Assembly (NCBI GenBank): GCA_002964805.2 | Contig: PUDQ02000001.1 | Location: forward strand, 9,572,001 to 9,636,000 | Length of the DNA: 64,000 nt | Direction of reading: 5' to 3' | DNA from: Trametes villosa | Taxonomy: Eukaryota; Basidiomycota; Agaricomycetes; Polyporales; Polyporaceae | Shown: positions 21,944 through 33,046 of the stretch, in pieces | Layout of the letters: each line of letters starts with the position of its first letter | Position numbering within the stretch: position 1 is the stretch's first letter | Position numbers and translations under genes: made by a program | Notes under the pieces: generated by a model | Database searches by the model: none | Told to the model about the DNA's origin: nothing | The model's input: only the letters and a program-made list of their open reading frames with translations

Positions 21944-22121
21944 TGTTTCGCAAATTTGAGTAAGCCTTACGTTCTCTATTTCGACACCTCACTAATGTGT
22001 CCTTACCCAAGATGTTGATATGCTGGCTCGAATTCATAAGCTCGCCATCAAGAATACCACGACATTTATGTATCGTTATGCGTAGGCGGTACGCGGTACG
22101 CGGTGAAGCTCGTTTCCCTCA

Positions 22122-22390
22122 TTACGCGGAAGGTCGGTGCTCCGTCCCCCTACTGGCCCTCCAGATCTCCGGACTCTGCAGAACGGCAGTCAGCGGACGT
22201 GAACTGTGCGAACGCTCAAGCAACGGGCGATGCGCCGTTCTGTTCTTGATCCTCTGGTTCCGTATCCGCATCGCAAACCAGTCCTTCGATGCCGTCCCCG
22301 TGTCGTACTTCCCGCCGGGAAGCTTGGCGAACGCCCCTGCGATTACCGAACTGTCGTTAGAAAAAGGGCGCATGATGGCTGAATGCACCA
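22122..22390 (-). pseudogene. Fragment of a third 2OG oxygenase (3' exons only)
   Basis: The minus strand repeats the last two exons of the family: FAKLPGGKYDTGTASKDWFA, then RIRNQRIKNRT, a decayed intron, and SPEIWRASRGTEHRPSA with a stop at 22122-22124. It is much closer to the copy at 30579-31993 than to the neighbour at 20542-21943. The catalytic part (HTD, distal His, RxS) is absent upstream, so it is a remnant of a duplication. Confidence 0.78.
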
Positions 22391-22474
22391 GCCAGATGCA
22401 GGAGACCGGCGGCTAACGTACATGGCCGCCCCGCCCCTGCGGCAGAGGTTTCAAGTTGCACGGTGTCCGTGACT

Positions 22475-22846
22475 TCAATGAAGTCCTACCAAAGTAATAC
22501 ATAAGGTGCGAGGGCAACGTCGTCCCGATTCGAGCTTAAGACACTCGTTCTCTCCATTCAACCAGATCTCTTTCATCTGCTTCGGTGACACTCGATGGCC
22601 CTGCGCAAGCTTCGCGGCGGGCCATATGCTACCGAGATAGTTAGAAAGCTGGGCCCCAAACGTGTCCATCAACGATATGCTGGCCTTTCCGCGGTCCCAG
22701 ATGCCACGAGTTTTGTCTTTGGACCTTCGGCGCTCATCTGCAATGCAAAGAAAGAGTAAGCACCTAGAGCCGATGTGTGGATCTGGACGGTGACAGGGAC
22801 TTACATGCGTGAGATTTCGAAGATGTGTTCCCACATAGAGCTCCAT
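22475..22846 (-). CDS. Possible small gene or gene fragment, unknown
   Basis: A frame contains DERRRSKDKTRGIWDRGKAS followed by a helical stretch (LMDTFGAQLSNYLGSIWPAA). It is preceded by a plausible intron (donor GTAAGT near 22805, acceptor GCAG near 22741). I cannot identify the family or the start codon. It may be a relic. Confidence 0.25.
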   Translation of the reverse strand: MELYVGTHLRNLTHVSPCHRPDPHIGSRCLLFLCIADERRRSKDKTRGIWDRGKASISLMDTFGAQLSNYLGSIWPAAKLAQGHRVSPKQMKEIWLNGENECLKLESGRRCPRTLCITLVGLH

Positions 22847-23027
22847 ACAGCGACGCTTGTTGCGACACAGAGTATCCCGCGCACTACGTTATCGACTCGC
22901 TTCAAGGTACCTGGGCCGCACAGCGTCAATACTGTAACGGCATGCGTCCATTCTGTACGCGCTTTCACGACTCCGGATCCGGGACGCCGACATCGTCAGG
23001 TCCGCTAGCCCCACCCGCGCCCAACCG

Positions 23028-24828
23028 CTACTGGCCCTTGATACTCTCCGCCAGGCCAGCCATCGCTCCCAGGAACTTCGACCCCCGCTCCGACGCCTCC
23101 ACCATCCTCTTCGCCAGCCGCAGCGGGATGGCCTCGACCGCGTCCGCACCGAGCGCGAGCGCGGCCTCCGCGCCTACCGCCACCGTCGTGCTCTCGCGCG
23201 AGCGGTGTCCGACGAGCGTGACGACCGCGGTGCGAATCGAGGGTGCAGCTGCCTGGACGCGGTGCGCGAGCGCGCCGAGGTCGAGCGTCGCGAGGTCCTC
23301 TTCAGCGGCGCTAGGCGGGGTGGAGCCGAAGAGCGCGTGCAGGTCGAGCAGCGTGACGGTTGGGGTGTCTACGTGCGGCAGTTGCAGACCTGAGCAGGAG
23401 ATGCTGAGCCCGACCGTCTTGGCTGAGAGGCCCGCGAGGCCGTCAATCAGCCCGTCCTGCAGATGAAGGACGCAGTAAGCAGGAGGGCAGGGTATGGCGC
23501 TGTGCCGTAACACGTTGGGTACTGACCAGAGTTTGCACAATGTCGATCTGCTCGGGCTCCAGGTCGATCCCTACTGTGAGGGTGATGTCGAGGCTGCGGA
23601 TACAAGCCGCAGTGAGGTCGGCCATCGTCTGCCCGAACAAGCCGGTAGCGAATACGGGCACGTCAAAGCGTTCGAGGCGCATATATGCGGGCTGGGCGTG
23701 GTGCAGGATCGGAGGAAGTAGCACCGGGTCGAGCAGTGGCCCGCACAGAACGAGCCGCTTGACTGGGCAAAGCAGTGCGAGGAGGAAGAGGTCGAAGAGG
23801 CGGCCTTCGACGAGCTCGAGCTCCTCCCACGTCCCGTGCTGGGCTTGCGCGGCCTCGTTCATCTCGCGGTGGCGGAGGAACGCTCCCGGGTCGGTGGAGA
23901 GCTTGCGGAGCTCTTCCTGGGAGGTGCTGAGGGTCAACGTTTGGAGGGCGGGGAAGGCGCGCACGTAATGCTCTGTCAGCGGGAGCTCGTTGCTCTCCAG
24001 TTGAAGGGAGGTAAGGAGCGGGTACTGCGTGGTGTAACGCGCAGTGGGTGGGCCGGTGCTGCACGAGCTTGTGGTGAGTGAAAGAAGGGTATGTCGGCAA
24101 TTTCGGAGGAGGCGGATCGGGTTACGAGACGAGGATTGCTCGTCGCCTATAAGTGCAATGCTATCCTCGCCGTCGGTATCCTCTCCACTGGCAGTGCCGC
24201 CCTGAGAGTGGTCAGCCTCTTCGTGGTGTTCGCCCTCTTCATCCTCTTCATCCTCTTCGTAGTGTTCGCCTTCTTCATCCTCTCCGTTCTCCACATCGTC
24301 TCCATCGGCACTTGGGGTGCCGCGCGAGTCCATGACAAGCCCCGCGCTCCTGAGGGGCATCTTCGAGGAACGAAGCACTGCGGCACTCGCTGGACCCATG
24401 CCACCCAATTCGACGGCCTTGACTCCGCACAAGTCCCCGAAAGCAGCCGCGAGGGCTGGATGGGTGCCGAACATCGCCTCCGCCTGCTGAATGAGGCACC
24501 TATCCAGCTCCAGGTCGGGACCGAAGCGCACAAGGAAGTCGGTGAGCAGCGCTGCAGCATGCTTTGACGGCGCGACATGGCCTGCGAAGAAGATGTTACG
24601 CAGGAACTTGAAACGGTACGGCGCTTCGGCGGCCATGAACGCGGTAAACGACTCGTAGTGAGACTCGCGGCAGAGCACGACCATAGCCGGGATGAGCAGC
24701 TTCGGTGCATGGTGATAGAGTGGACGCGAGATTTGCATGAGTCGGCAGATGGTGGGCTTGTCGGAGAACTGCATGATGTTTAAGAGGACGTCGACATCGA
24801 GATGCGGGCGTGTGTGGTCAAGAGACAT
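23028..24828 (-). CDS. F-box-like/leucine-rich protein with acidic repeat insert
   Basis: Two exons: ATG 24828 (MSLDHTRPHLDVDVLLNIMQFSD) to about 23527, then a roughly 70-bp intron and a last exon ending at 23028. The head DVDVLLNIMQFSDKPTICRLMQISRPLYHHAPKLL is the same F-box-like module as in the genes at 7635 and 33047. A Glu/Asp-rich insert near residues 190-230 is built of imperfect repeats of GEHYEEDEEDEE type and is coded by a purine-rich microsatellite-like stretch (24215-24300). Leucine-rich segments follow (FPALQTLTLS, VKRLVLCGPL, IRSLDITLTVGIDLEPEQID). Two further in-frame ATGs lie upstream (24840, 24867); 24828 is chosen by similarity with paralogues. The frame is intact. The role as an SCF adaptor is inferred from the family. 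Confidence 0.8.
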
Positions 24829-25464
24829 CTGCGAGAACATGTCAAGCAATGCGACTACGGTGCGCATACATGCGGGATTTACCCTCGTATTGTTCGGACG
24901 CGGTCACCACACAGATGTTGCTGGGGTTGCAGAAGCTTTTCAATGGCAGAGGGATGGAGATGGTGGCGAGAAGAAAGAAAGCAGCGATTGGCGCACGCCG
25001 CGATTTAAAGGGCTGCCCTCGGAGGTCGAAGCTGAAGCTGCTTGAAGGCAGGCCTAATCACTGCTCCGAGCAGGAACTTGACGGCACGTACGCCAATATT
25101 GAAACGAGTTCGATTAATGTCTGCCGCAAGCAGATCGTAAGCGCCGAGGAAGCCTTCTCATATGACGTAGGTGCATGGCGGCTATGTATCGACCTCGAAT
25201 CATTAAAGCTTCTAGAGCACCGCCGTATCGGTGTCTACAAGGCGCGTAAGAAAAGCCTCTCAAAGCGGACTCTAGTCGTACCGGATACTGACCTGTTTCA
25301 TCATGTAGCTTAAGCGAGATCCAGTAGACAGGCGGTCGATGTCGCAGTCAAAGACCATATACTTCGGAGGCAACGTTGTCGGTAAAATGCTTGGAATAGT
25401 TCACGGAACAAAGAGGCTGACTAAACGTTCGTAGGTACACCAAGGCTGTGTGCACTACGCCTCT
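24829..25464. other. Intergenic stretch, no gene recognised
   Basis: This holds the promoter of the F-box-like gene at the left edge and the 3' flank of gene X at the right edge. Nothing else was recognised. Confidence 0.45.
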
Positions 25465-27390
25465 TCAGGCAACGAGAGCACGACGACCTCCGCCGCGACG
25501 GATGGAGCGGAACTTGGCGTCCTCATCGGCGGCCGGCGTGCCGTCGGAGCCGTTGGCGTTGGCATTTCCCTTACGCCTGACGGCCTTGCCCACAACTGCG
25601 GCAGCCTCGATAGTGCCGTTCGCCCCTTGGCCGCTGCCGTTGGTGTCGGCGACCTTCGCGAAGCTGTCCGCGTTGGTGCCGTTGAAAGCAGCGTTGTCGC
25701 CCTAGCAGTACTGTCAGACTTGCGCCTAGCAGGCCCAGATCATTGCATTCACGTACCGTCTGGGCGGCGACATTGAACCACTGCGGGGAGGCCGGGTTGA
25801 CCGTGAGCCAGCTCTCCAGGCCGTTGTTGGCAGACACGAGCGCGGCACCGGCGTGTCCCTTGATGTACGCCTTGCCGAAGATCGTCGGGTTAGCTTCGAT
25901 GGCTGCGATGGTGTCCAACTCGGCCTTGTTGCAGCTCAAACCCAGAGGCAAGGTCAGCTCGAGGCGCGCCTCCGTGTCGTAGCCCTGGAAGCGAGTTGAG
26001 TCGCAAGTGGAAGACAATGATCGGCATGGGCTTACCTTCTGGAGAAACTTTGCCGAGTAGCCCAGGGGGAACAGCTGGTTGACGATGGATTGCACTCCGT
26101 CGGCGACGAGGCCCGGGTCTGCGAAAGCGAGGTCGGCCGTGTAAGTGTACGGCTGAGGCAAAAAGCAGACATCAGCCGATGGAGCGGTCCAACAGAGCCC
26201 GGGGTATCGAACACTCACGCGATCCTTAGCCTTGTCACCCTTGAGGAACGACGCCGACGTGGCCGCCTCCTTGAGCGCAAACGAGGAGGGCCCGTCGGCG
26301 ACAAGCCGCCCGTTCTCGCGCTTGACGGTGATCGTGATCTGCTGCCCGGTGAGCTGCGACAGCGTGCCCTCCCAGAGGGTCGCGATGCTGTTCACGCTGC
26401 TGTCGAGCAGCTGCGTCTCCGCGTAGTCGAGGCTGGCCCAAAGCTTGAGCGTCGGCACGTAGTCGACGTACCCGGAAGTCTGGTCGCTGTGGGAGAAAAC
26501 GTCGGCGATAAGTTGCTGCTTAAGCTTGATAGCGACGTACGGGACACGGCGCAGAACGAGCACCGGGTTCACCGCCTCGGACGGCTTGTCCAGGTCGGTG
26601 ATGAAGCCTATACGCCAGTCAACGCTCGTTAAGGCTCTTCACCCAGGATAGGTAAGGGGGCCGTACCGGCACCGATGTCAACATATCCCCCAGTCCTGTT
26701 CATCACCCGGGCCTGCTTCCCCTGGTACGTCGTCGGGGCCTAGGAGACTTCGTCAGCATCCGGACCATGAGGACCCCGGGGTGGGTGCTCACCGTGAAAG
26801 AGTACTCGGGAGGGCGCCTGGTGTTGTCCAGGAGCAGGTCCGTGGTTTGGCCCACCTGTGCAGAGCTCGTCGGGACGTGTTCTCAGCGAATCGCAATAAA
26901 CACTCACGGCAACCGGCTGGTACTCATCAGCCTCGACGGTAGCGGTGCTGGTGTCGATGACCGTGCGAGAGCCTGCGAAGCTGCGGGGCGGTCAGTCCAC
27001 AGCTTCAAATCGTGCAGAGAATCCGTCGCATTACACGTCGTTCCAAGCATAGGTGAAGGAGACTGCATAATATAACGGTCAGATTGTACGTCTTACGCGA
27101 GTTCTATGAGAAGAATCTCGTACCTCCGTCGTTGAGGGTGATGACCCTGGAATAGACAAGTTACATGAGTACGCTCAACTGTGCAGGAGGATCGCATGAT
27201 GAGCTTACTTCCAAGCGATAGGGATAATGGACGCGAAGTCCGCGGTGGGAGGGACGAAGGCGAGCGTCAGGTCGCACGGGCCACCGAGCTTCCCCCTATG
27301 AATCCTCAGTTAGTCATGCTAGTGTAACAGCGAGCGAGCGCGAGCTATCCACACTCACCCGATGATGGTGATGGTCTTAGAAACGGTCAT
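25465..27390 (-). CDS. Gene X copy A, conserved protein of unknown function
   Basis: Twelve exons starting at ATG 27390 (MTVSKTITI) and ending at TGA 25465-25467 give about 440 residues, matched exon by exon by copy B at 60880-62843. N-terminal half: beta-rich with Gly/Thr-rich turns (GGKLGGPCDLTLAFVPPTAD, VITLNDGG, FTYAWNDV, GGYVDIGAGFITDLDKPSE). Middle: YVDYVPTLKLWASLDYAETQ and LSQLTGQQITITVKRENGRL. C-terminal tail: low complexity with Asn/Gly/Ser and Arg/Gly repeats (RRGGGRRALVA). No signal peptide or membrane segment is visible. I do not recognise the family. Relative to copy B it lacks about a dozen residues in the tail (SSDGNAGFNSG region) and shows scattered substitutions, but no stops or broken splice sites. 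Introns are nearly as similar as exons, for example the one after KDR. Confidence 0.82.
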
Positions 27391-27480
27391 TGTGAAGTTG
27401 GGTGCGAGTGAGAGAGTGCGAGTCTGTGTTCGAGAGAGCAGAGATGCTGTGGTTGCTGACTCCAAAGCACGCCTTGCATG

Positions 27481-27665
27481 AGCTTATATACCGCGCGAGA
27501 CCTCAGGCGAACCCTATGTGTCGCGACCCTATACAGCTCTGGACGACCGGCGTGTGTCTTTCCGAGTGCCTTCCATGTCCGCTGTCTGCTATTGTCAGTG
27601 CAGACTTTGGTCATCTTGGAGAGCATTGAATAGGACGAGCGTCGGCAGGCAGGCTGCCGACGCTC
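27481..27665 (-). promoter_or_regulatory. Promoter of gene X copy A: TATA box and 12-bp palindrome
   Basis: On the minus strand TATATAAGCT (27481-27490) lies about 90 bases upstream of ATG 27390. Further upstream, 27637-27665 forms a perfect inverted repeat, GAGCGTCGGCAG and CTGCCGACGCTC with a 5-base spacer. Both elements recur at equivalent positions before copy B although the surrounding sequence has diverged, which suggests function, perhaps a dimeric regulator site. Confidence 0.6.
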
Positions 27666-28425
27666 TCGCGGAGGGACATCCTACGCCCAACGTCAGCAAG
27701 CGTCCGGGATCTGCAACAGTGTCTCTGGATTTTCCTGCAAACGGTCAGTGTCAGCGTACCCGATGTTAGATGGTGGTCCTAGTACGCACCGCCCGTCACC
27801 GTACTAGTGAGCAACACGCTCTGAAAGGGCCGACCGCAAAAGGCCATATTCGCTCGTCGCCGCGGAGGTTCCTACGCACAACCCGTCGAACGCGGAGCGC
27901 CGCGAGCGACCGGCAAAGCTCCGCTGTGGGACTCCGCCCGCCCTTCCGCCGTCGCCGTGAGCACAAGAGCGGAAAGCTGTGCAGCCCGAATGTAAGTACG
28001 TTCATTAGCGGCTGCGGGGCATGATTGTCGTGCGTACCGACTAGCACGGGCGCGATCTGTCACGCCTTGGGAGCCCTTGCATGGAGCGTCATGTCAACGG
28101 TCCATGCAGCCTTCAAGCCACGTACGCGACGTTGTATTCAGTCGCGGGAGCGGAGCCTACTAGACAACGTCGCCAGTGCTGAGGTTAGCATGATGGTGGG
28201 AGTGACTACGCGCAAGGAGTGATATGAAAGTGTCGCGGAATTCCAACGAGAGGAGTATCTGCTCGCATCGTGAATGGAATTCGAGAGGCTCGCGATTCCA
28301 TCGACGCACACATCCGGCGATGCGATGAGGGCGGAACCTACTAGTACACATTCGGGCCAATGAGCGACATCGCCACCGTGCCTGGCATTAAGTTGAAGGA
28401 ACTCACACAACATGCTGACCAGCGG

Positions 28426-28585
28426 AAAAATGTCGCAAGTTCCGCCCCCCGCGTATAATAGGTTCACAAGTGGACTCCCACCTTATAGCCGGCTCATACA
28501 CGTCTTATATGCCTCGGCAAGGCCATTATAAGCAGGCTATAAGGCGAGGTCCACTGATAAGGGGGGCGTGATATATGCGACACTG
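28426..28585. mobile_element. MITE-like insertion of about 160 bp with long terminal inverted repeats
   Basis: The two ends are inverted copies. The left arm contains TGTCGCA, CGCCCCCC, GTGGACTCCCACC and TTATAGCC. The right arm read in reverse contains TGTCGCA, CGCCCCCC, GTGGACCTCGCC and TTATAGCC. Arms are about 60-70 bp around a short centre (CATACACGTCTTATATGCC). Copy B of the segmental duplication lacks this block. There the flanks GACCAGCGG and AGGCTG join directly (near 59853-59867 on the other strand). No coding capacity is present. The target duplication is too short or too decayed to define. Confidence 0.72.
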
Positions 28586-28971
28586 AGGCTGAGATGTAAA
28601 TCCCGCGGTGTCTAATCTCCGATGACTAGCTGAGAGCGCCTGAGTTCCATACCGTGACCTCGGGGGACAGTCAGCGAATAATGGTAAGGCCGCCATATCC
28701 ACGCAAATGACCGACGTGCTCTGCGCTGCCGGGCGTAAAGCATATACAGTGGGAAAGCGTCGGGAACAGCGTTTGCGGCCGGTACCCCCCGCGGTGGCCC
28801 ATGAATGGCGAGTTCGTGCAGTCAGTAGCACATAAATGCCAGGCCGGTGTAAGAATGGTCTCTGCGCGTCCTTTGCTCCCCTGGGAACACAGTCGCTCGG
28901 GATCCTCTCACCAGGCAAGCACTCTGCCATTTGCACCGGCATCAATGCATGGAAGAAAACGCCTCACAAGC

Positions 28972-30010
28972 TTAGCATGAGAACACGGCAGGGCCTGAAG
29001 AAACCCCAGTAAGAGTTCAGCAGTCGGGCTCCCTACACCACGGATGCACTCACCGCGGACTGTGTAGCTCCTGAGATTCGAATAGATGTTGATCTTGACA
29101 CCTATCGAGAAGCTCTGTCAGCCTCGCTGCGCTCTGGGTGAAGGGAGGCCTAAGGAGACGCACCGGGGTCGGCGCCGTAGTGGGCACCCGGGAATGCCAC
29201 GGTCGCGGGGGACTTCGAGCCCGACCCGCCAATGATGTTGATCTGGGCGCGCTCGAATTCCTGTAGAACTGGGCTCGGGGGTATTTCGACGCGGCATGCA
29301 GTGCTACAATGTATAAGTCAACTTGGACATCGCGTACATGTACACGTAGCTTACCCATGATCTCGTGGCGCAGGAGGTACTGGCCAGACGCGATGCAGCT
29401 CTGGATCTTGAACGAGACGGGCAAGCCTTATTCGCGATCGACGCCCAAGGGCTAGTCAGACGCAGTCAGGCCGCCCTGGTAAACCTTGGGGTTTGAACCA
29501 CTACAGGCCGGCGACAGAGCCTCCCTGAGTAGCGTTTGGCACTTCGCACTACGCTGGGGAATTCTTAGTGACGCGTGCTAGCATTGCTCGAAAGCGCGTT
29601 ATAGGCACGTAACGACGCGCTGCTTGCGACCGCCATCAGTGGAGCGGGCGAAGTCCTTGGGTACTTAGAAGCTGAGGGTCTGGTGCGACTGCGGTAAGCG
29701 TGAGCAAGGCCGTCTCGGTCGAGCTCTCGTACCTCCGCGGTCACCGTAGCTCGAGCAGGAACGTTGATGACAGCCTTCGACACCGGCTGGTAGTAAGGGT
29801 TGATGCATGATGCCTATGATCGAACCGCAGGATGTCAGTACCCTCGTTGCGTCGTCCGGTGAGATGAGTTTGCCTGACCTCCATTGCAAATGGCGTCGTT
29901 CGACGTCACGTCGGTAATGGGCCGTGTGGCTCACGTAGCGTATATCCAAGGCACCAACAGGATGATTCATGCATGGAGGAGACTACGCGTATCCATCGTA
30001 GTCACTGGGG
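28972..30010 (-). pseudogene. AA9 LPMO pseudogene (copy A)
   Basis: Exon pieces match the intact AA9 at 58321-59474: the region of [52 protein letters not shown] and the last exon PAVFSC with its stop at 28972-28974. Lesions include loss of the first-exon signal peptide and His1 region, replacement of the Trp codon after TAE (TCG for TGG), loss of the ASHKGP block with the second copper His, and TAG at 29501-29503 in place of Gln before WFK. The intermediate intron signals are also altered. It cannot encode an active enzyme. Confidence 0.85.
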
Positions 30011-30578
30011 CATGCCATGCGCGAACCTTGCCGGAGAAGAGTAACTCTCGGAATGACATGGAGTCTGAGATCTGATCAGGAGCGTTGGTGTAGCATAGCA
30101 GCTTCCCGCAGGATCCGTCAAGTGGTAAATATCCCGTTTGTCGAGTAGCTTACATGCAGCCGCCGAAGTGACCAAGAGTCCCAGTTTCGTGGCGGTTCGA
30201 GACAAGTTTTTGCGCGTGCAAGCGCCCGTTCACGCGCGGCGGAAACTTGAAGTAGTAGCGCCCGAGTTTACAGTTTGCTCTCGATCCACGATGTGCGAAG
30301 CGTGTATCCGAGTGGGGTTGGGTTGCAGAAGGTTTCCAATTCTGAGGTAACCCAGCATCGTTCAGTCAACGGTCACCCATCCTAACTATATGCGTTGTCA
30401 GGGCCTGAGAGCTAGAGGACTAAGCCTCCGCGTCATCAAGCCATCCATGCGCTGGATCCGCGACCCGATGCTGATATACTGCCTTGTAAACACCAATAAC
30501 CTCGTCGTCAAAATACGACGATCCATTTGTAGCATCCCGTCAGTCATGTGTAAGCTTACAGCGCGAAGCACGCATCTC
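30011..30578. other. Intergenic stretch, no gene recognised
   Basis: Similarity to the flank of copy B fades within the first tens of bases, so the duplication boundary lies near 30010-30060. No coding frames of note. Confidence 0.45.
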
Positions 30579-31993
30579 CTAGTACGCTGAAGGTTGGTGC
30601 TCCGTCCCCCGGCTAGCCCTCCAAGTCTCCGGACCCTGCAAAACTTCCGCTCAGCCACTGCCAAACGAGCGAACGCTCTTGCACTGAGTGACATACCGTT
30701 CTGTTCTTAATCCTCTGGTTCTTGATCCGCCTCGCAAACCAGTCTTTCGACGTCGTCCCCGTGTCGTACTTGCCCGGGGGAAGCTTGGAGACCGCCTCCG
30801 CGATCACCGTACTGTCATCAGACAAGGGGCGCAGAATGGCGGAATGCCCCGGCCGGGTGAAGAAGACGAGCGACCAACGCTCGTAGTAGCCCTGCTCCTT
30901 GGGCGGGGGCCTGCACCGCATCCGTGAGTTCACACTGTCTTCTATCTTCTGTAAGTGCTGAGCAGGGAGCTTACACGACGCGGTGCAGGTTCGACCTCAG
31001 GATACCACCACTGAAGATCGTCATCGCGTCTCCGAGATTGCAAATCGCATGGCCGGGGATTGGCTTGCGAAAGCCAGCAAGTGAGTTCTCCGAACGCGCT
31101 TTAGGGAATGCAATACATACCCTGACGTACTGCCACTCGTTCGTCCCGGGAACCATGACCTGTAGCCCACCAAGCCGGTTGTGCAAGAACGACTACACAT
31201 GCACTTAGTACCATCAACACTCCTCTCGCACATGGAAGACTCACAAGCGACCCGAAGTCCGTGTGCGCCCCAATCGCAGCCTTCTCCTCCGAGATACCGC
31301 CCGGGCGCGGCGGGTTCTTGATGCACCTCGCCTCGCTCCCGCTGGGCTCCTCGCGCGTGTGCCGCTGCTCAAGCGCGCCCGCAGGAAGCCCGAGCCGCTC
31401 TCCCAGCACCGCGAGGAGCGTGTTGTTCACCGCGAGCGACTTCTCGACGAACGGCCGGATGGTGGATTCCATGCGGGCGTCCACCGTGGGTGGGTAGTCG
31501 CGGTGCACCTTTGCCGGCCATGCGAGCGCGTCGTCCTTCGCGACGTTGATGAACTCGACGGTGTCGAGCGAGCCGTTCTCGTCTGTCGCGTTCGCGCCGG
31601 CGGCTTTGTACCTGCGAGTGCGGGTCAGGTTGCGTTCGGCGAGGTCAAGGTGGACACTCACCCGAAAGACATCCCTTCGTCTCCCTGCTCGTACTTCATC
31701 TTCTCGTCGAGGGGAAGCTTCATCGTCTCTGCGCCCATCTCGAACATCTGGTCCACTTCGGCATCCACGTCATGGTTCTTCAGGCTACCATACGCAACAT
31801 CGGGTTAGCAACCGTCTATGTCCCGAGTGCAGTAATTGGGTACGTACTACCAAAAGCCAAGTTCCGTCGCGGCCTTCCACAACTTATCAATCTCCGCGCC
31901 GTCCCTCTTCAGGAGCAGCTCGTAATCCACCACAAGCAGCGGGTGGGTCGGGACGTCCTCCGGGAACGGCGGCAGGTTCGCGAATGCAGCCAT
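30579..31993 (-). CDS. Isopenicillin N synthase-like 2-oxoglutarate/Fe(II) oxygenase (copy 2)
   Basis: ATG 31993 starts MAAFANLPPFPEDVPTHPLLVVDYELLL; the last exon ends GPETWRASRGTEHQPSAY with TAG at 30579-30581. Intron positions match those of the gene at 20542-21943. Iron ligands HTDFGS and RSNLHRVV and the 2-oxoglutarate Arg-x-Ser in YERWSLVFF are intact. The exon after SFG reads YKAAGANATDENGSLDTVEFINVAKDDALAWP, as in the paralogue. Length is about 360 residues, normal for the family. It is cytosolic by absence of a signal peptide. Substrate unknown. The gene is transcribed away from the adjoining F-box-like gene's 3' end, with no sign of a co-regulated biosynthetic cluster nearby. Confidence 0.87.
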
Positions 31994-32086
31994 GTGGTCC
32001 CGATCGTCGAGTGCTAATACTGCTAGTAGAACGTGAGAAGGGCTGAGCGCAACGCTTGATGGCGCCCTCTCTCAAGCTTTGCGTGG

Positions 32087-32093
32087 TTATATA
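32087..32093 (-). promoter_or_regulatory. TATA box of second 2OG oxygenase gene
   Basis: TATATAA on the minus strand lies about 95 bases upstream of ATG 31993. Confidence 0.5.
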
Positions 32094-33046
32094 GGTCCGC
32101 GGGCTGTGGGCGCGCAGACGCAGGGACCGTGGGACCGCTGCTGGAGCCCGGATCGACATCAAGCGGGGAGGCATTCCGGCCCCGTCTTCTCTTCTCGCGC
32201 ATCCCATGACGGGATGCGTTGTGCGTCGTATGAGCGGCCGCGCTCTGGAATTGGCGTGCCGCGCGACGGCCGTATGACCATCGCCGCAGCTTCTTTGATG
32301 CGGGCCAGGAAGGTGACCCCGGACGATGATATCATGCAACTTGATCGCTGCAAATCTCAAGACAGCTGCGCCGCATTCTGGTGTACTGCAGTACAGGTGA
32401 GCTGCACCCTGTTCTCGTTCACGACCTCCTCTGATCGTTGCGCAGGAGTAGACTTGTATATCCGAGATGAGAGGACTTGTAGGAGTGACGCCCCTTCCCG
32501 TAAGTTCTCCGCAGCTGAGTGTTGCCTTACGAAGGTCCTGTCGTCTTGAACGTGGCGCGGTGTTGCAGTTTGGATGCGGAATACCTCTCCGACGCCAACT
32601 TCTCACTTCGGGGACCGCAGGAAAGGTACTGTCCGGGCGGTACGCAATGCTCGACCTGCCTTGCTGACGCATTCTATCGATGCGCTTATCGTTTAGTGAT
32701 TCGTAGCTCGCAAGAGCAAATGGGAACGCTGCTCCGAGCGGTGCTTCTCGCATTTCAATAGCAGGCGAATTTACGCTCCCCTTAGCGCTCGCGAACGAGA
32801 GGGCGGCCTCGAGCCAACATCAGGCATGACAGGAGTAGATCGCGCCACGCACGAAGAACACGTACACCACGACCAAGCAGGTGCGTGCCTGTTGTTCTCC
32901 TTTAACACTAAGTATGGCCACTGACCGAAGACTGGCGTCGTATTCAGGGCGTAGATCTCGCGGCACGCGTATACGCCAATAGTGGGTGCACAAATGCTGT
33001 AAGGCATATATTGCTACTTATGCGTACTGTCCCTCGCGCACTTTTC
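32094..33046. other. Intergenic stretch, no gene recognised
   Basis: This lies between the 2OG oxygenase promoter and the 3' end of the F-box-like gene. Only short unrelated frames. Confidence 0.45.

Larger units (their letters stand above)
27391..28971. other. Spacer of duplication copy A
   Basis: Non-coding spacer between gene X and the AA9 pseudogene. It carries the gene X promoter, the MITE-like block, and a segment (about 27768-28420) matching 59865-60491 and, more weakly, 63700-64000. Confidence 0.6.
25465..30010 (-). repeat. Inverted segmental duplication, copy A (AA9 pseudogene plus gene X)
   Basis: Read on the minus strand this segment has the same order as 58321-62843 on the plus strand: AA9 coding region, about 1.4 kb spacer, gene X. 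Similarity runs through introns and spacer, for example the stretch near 27950-28060 against 60220-60340. It is highest in gene X and lower in AA9. The copies lie about 28 kb apart in opposite orientation. Confidence 0.85.
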
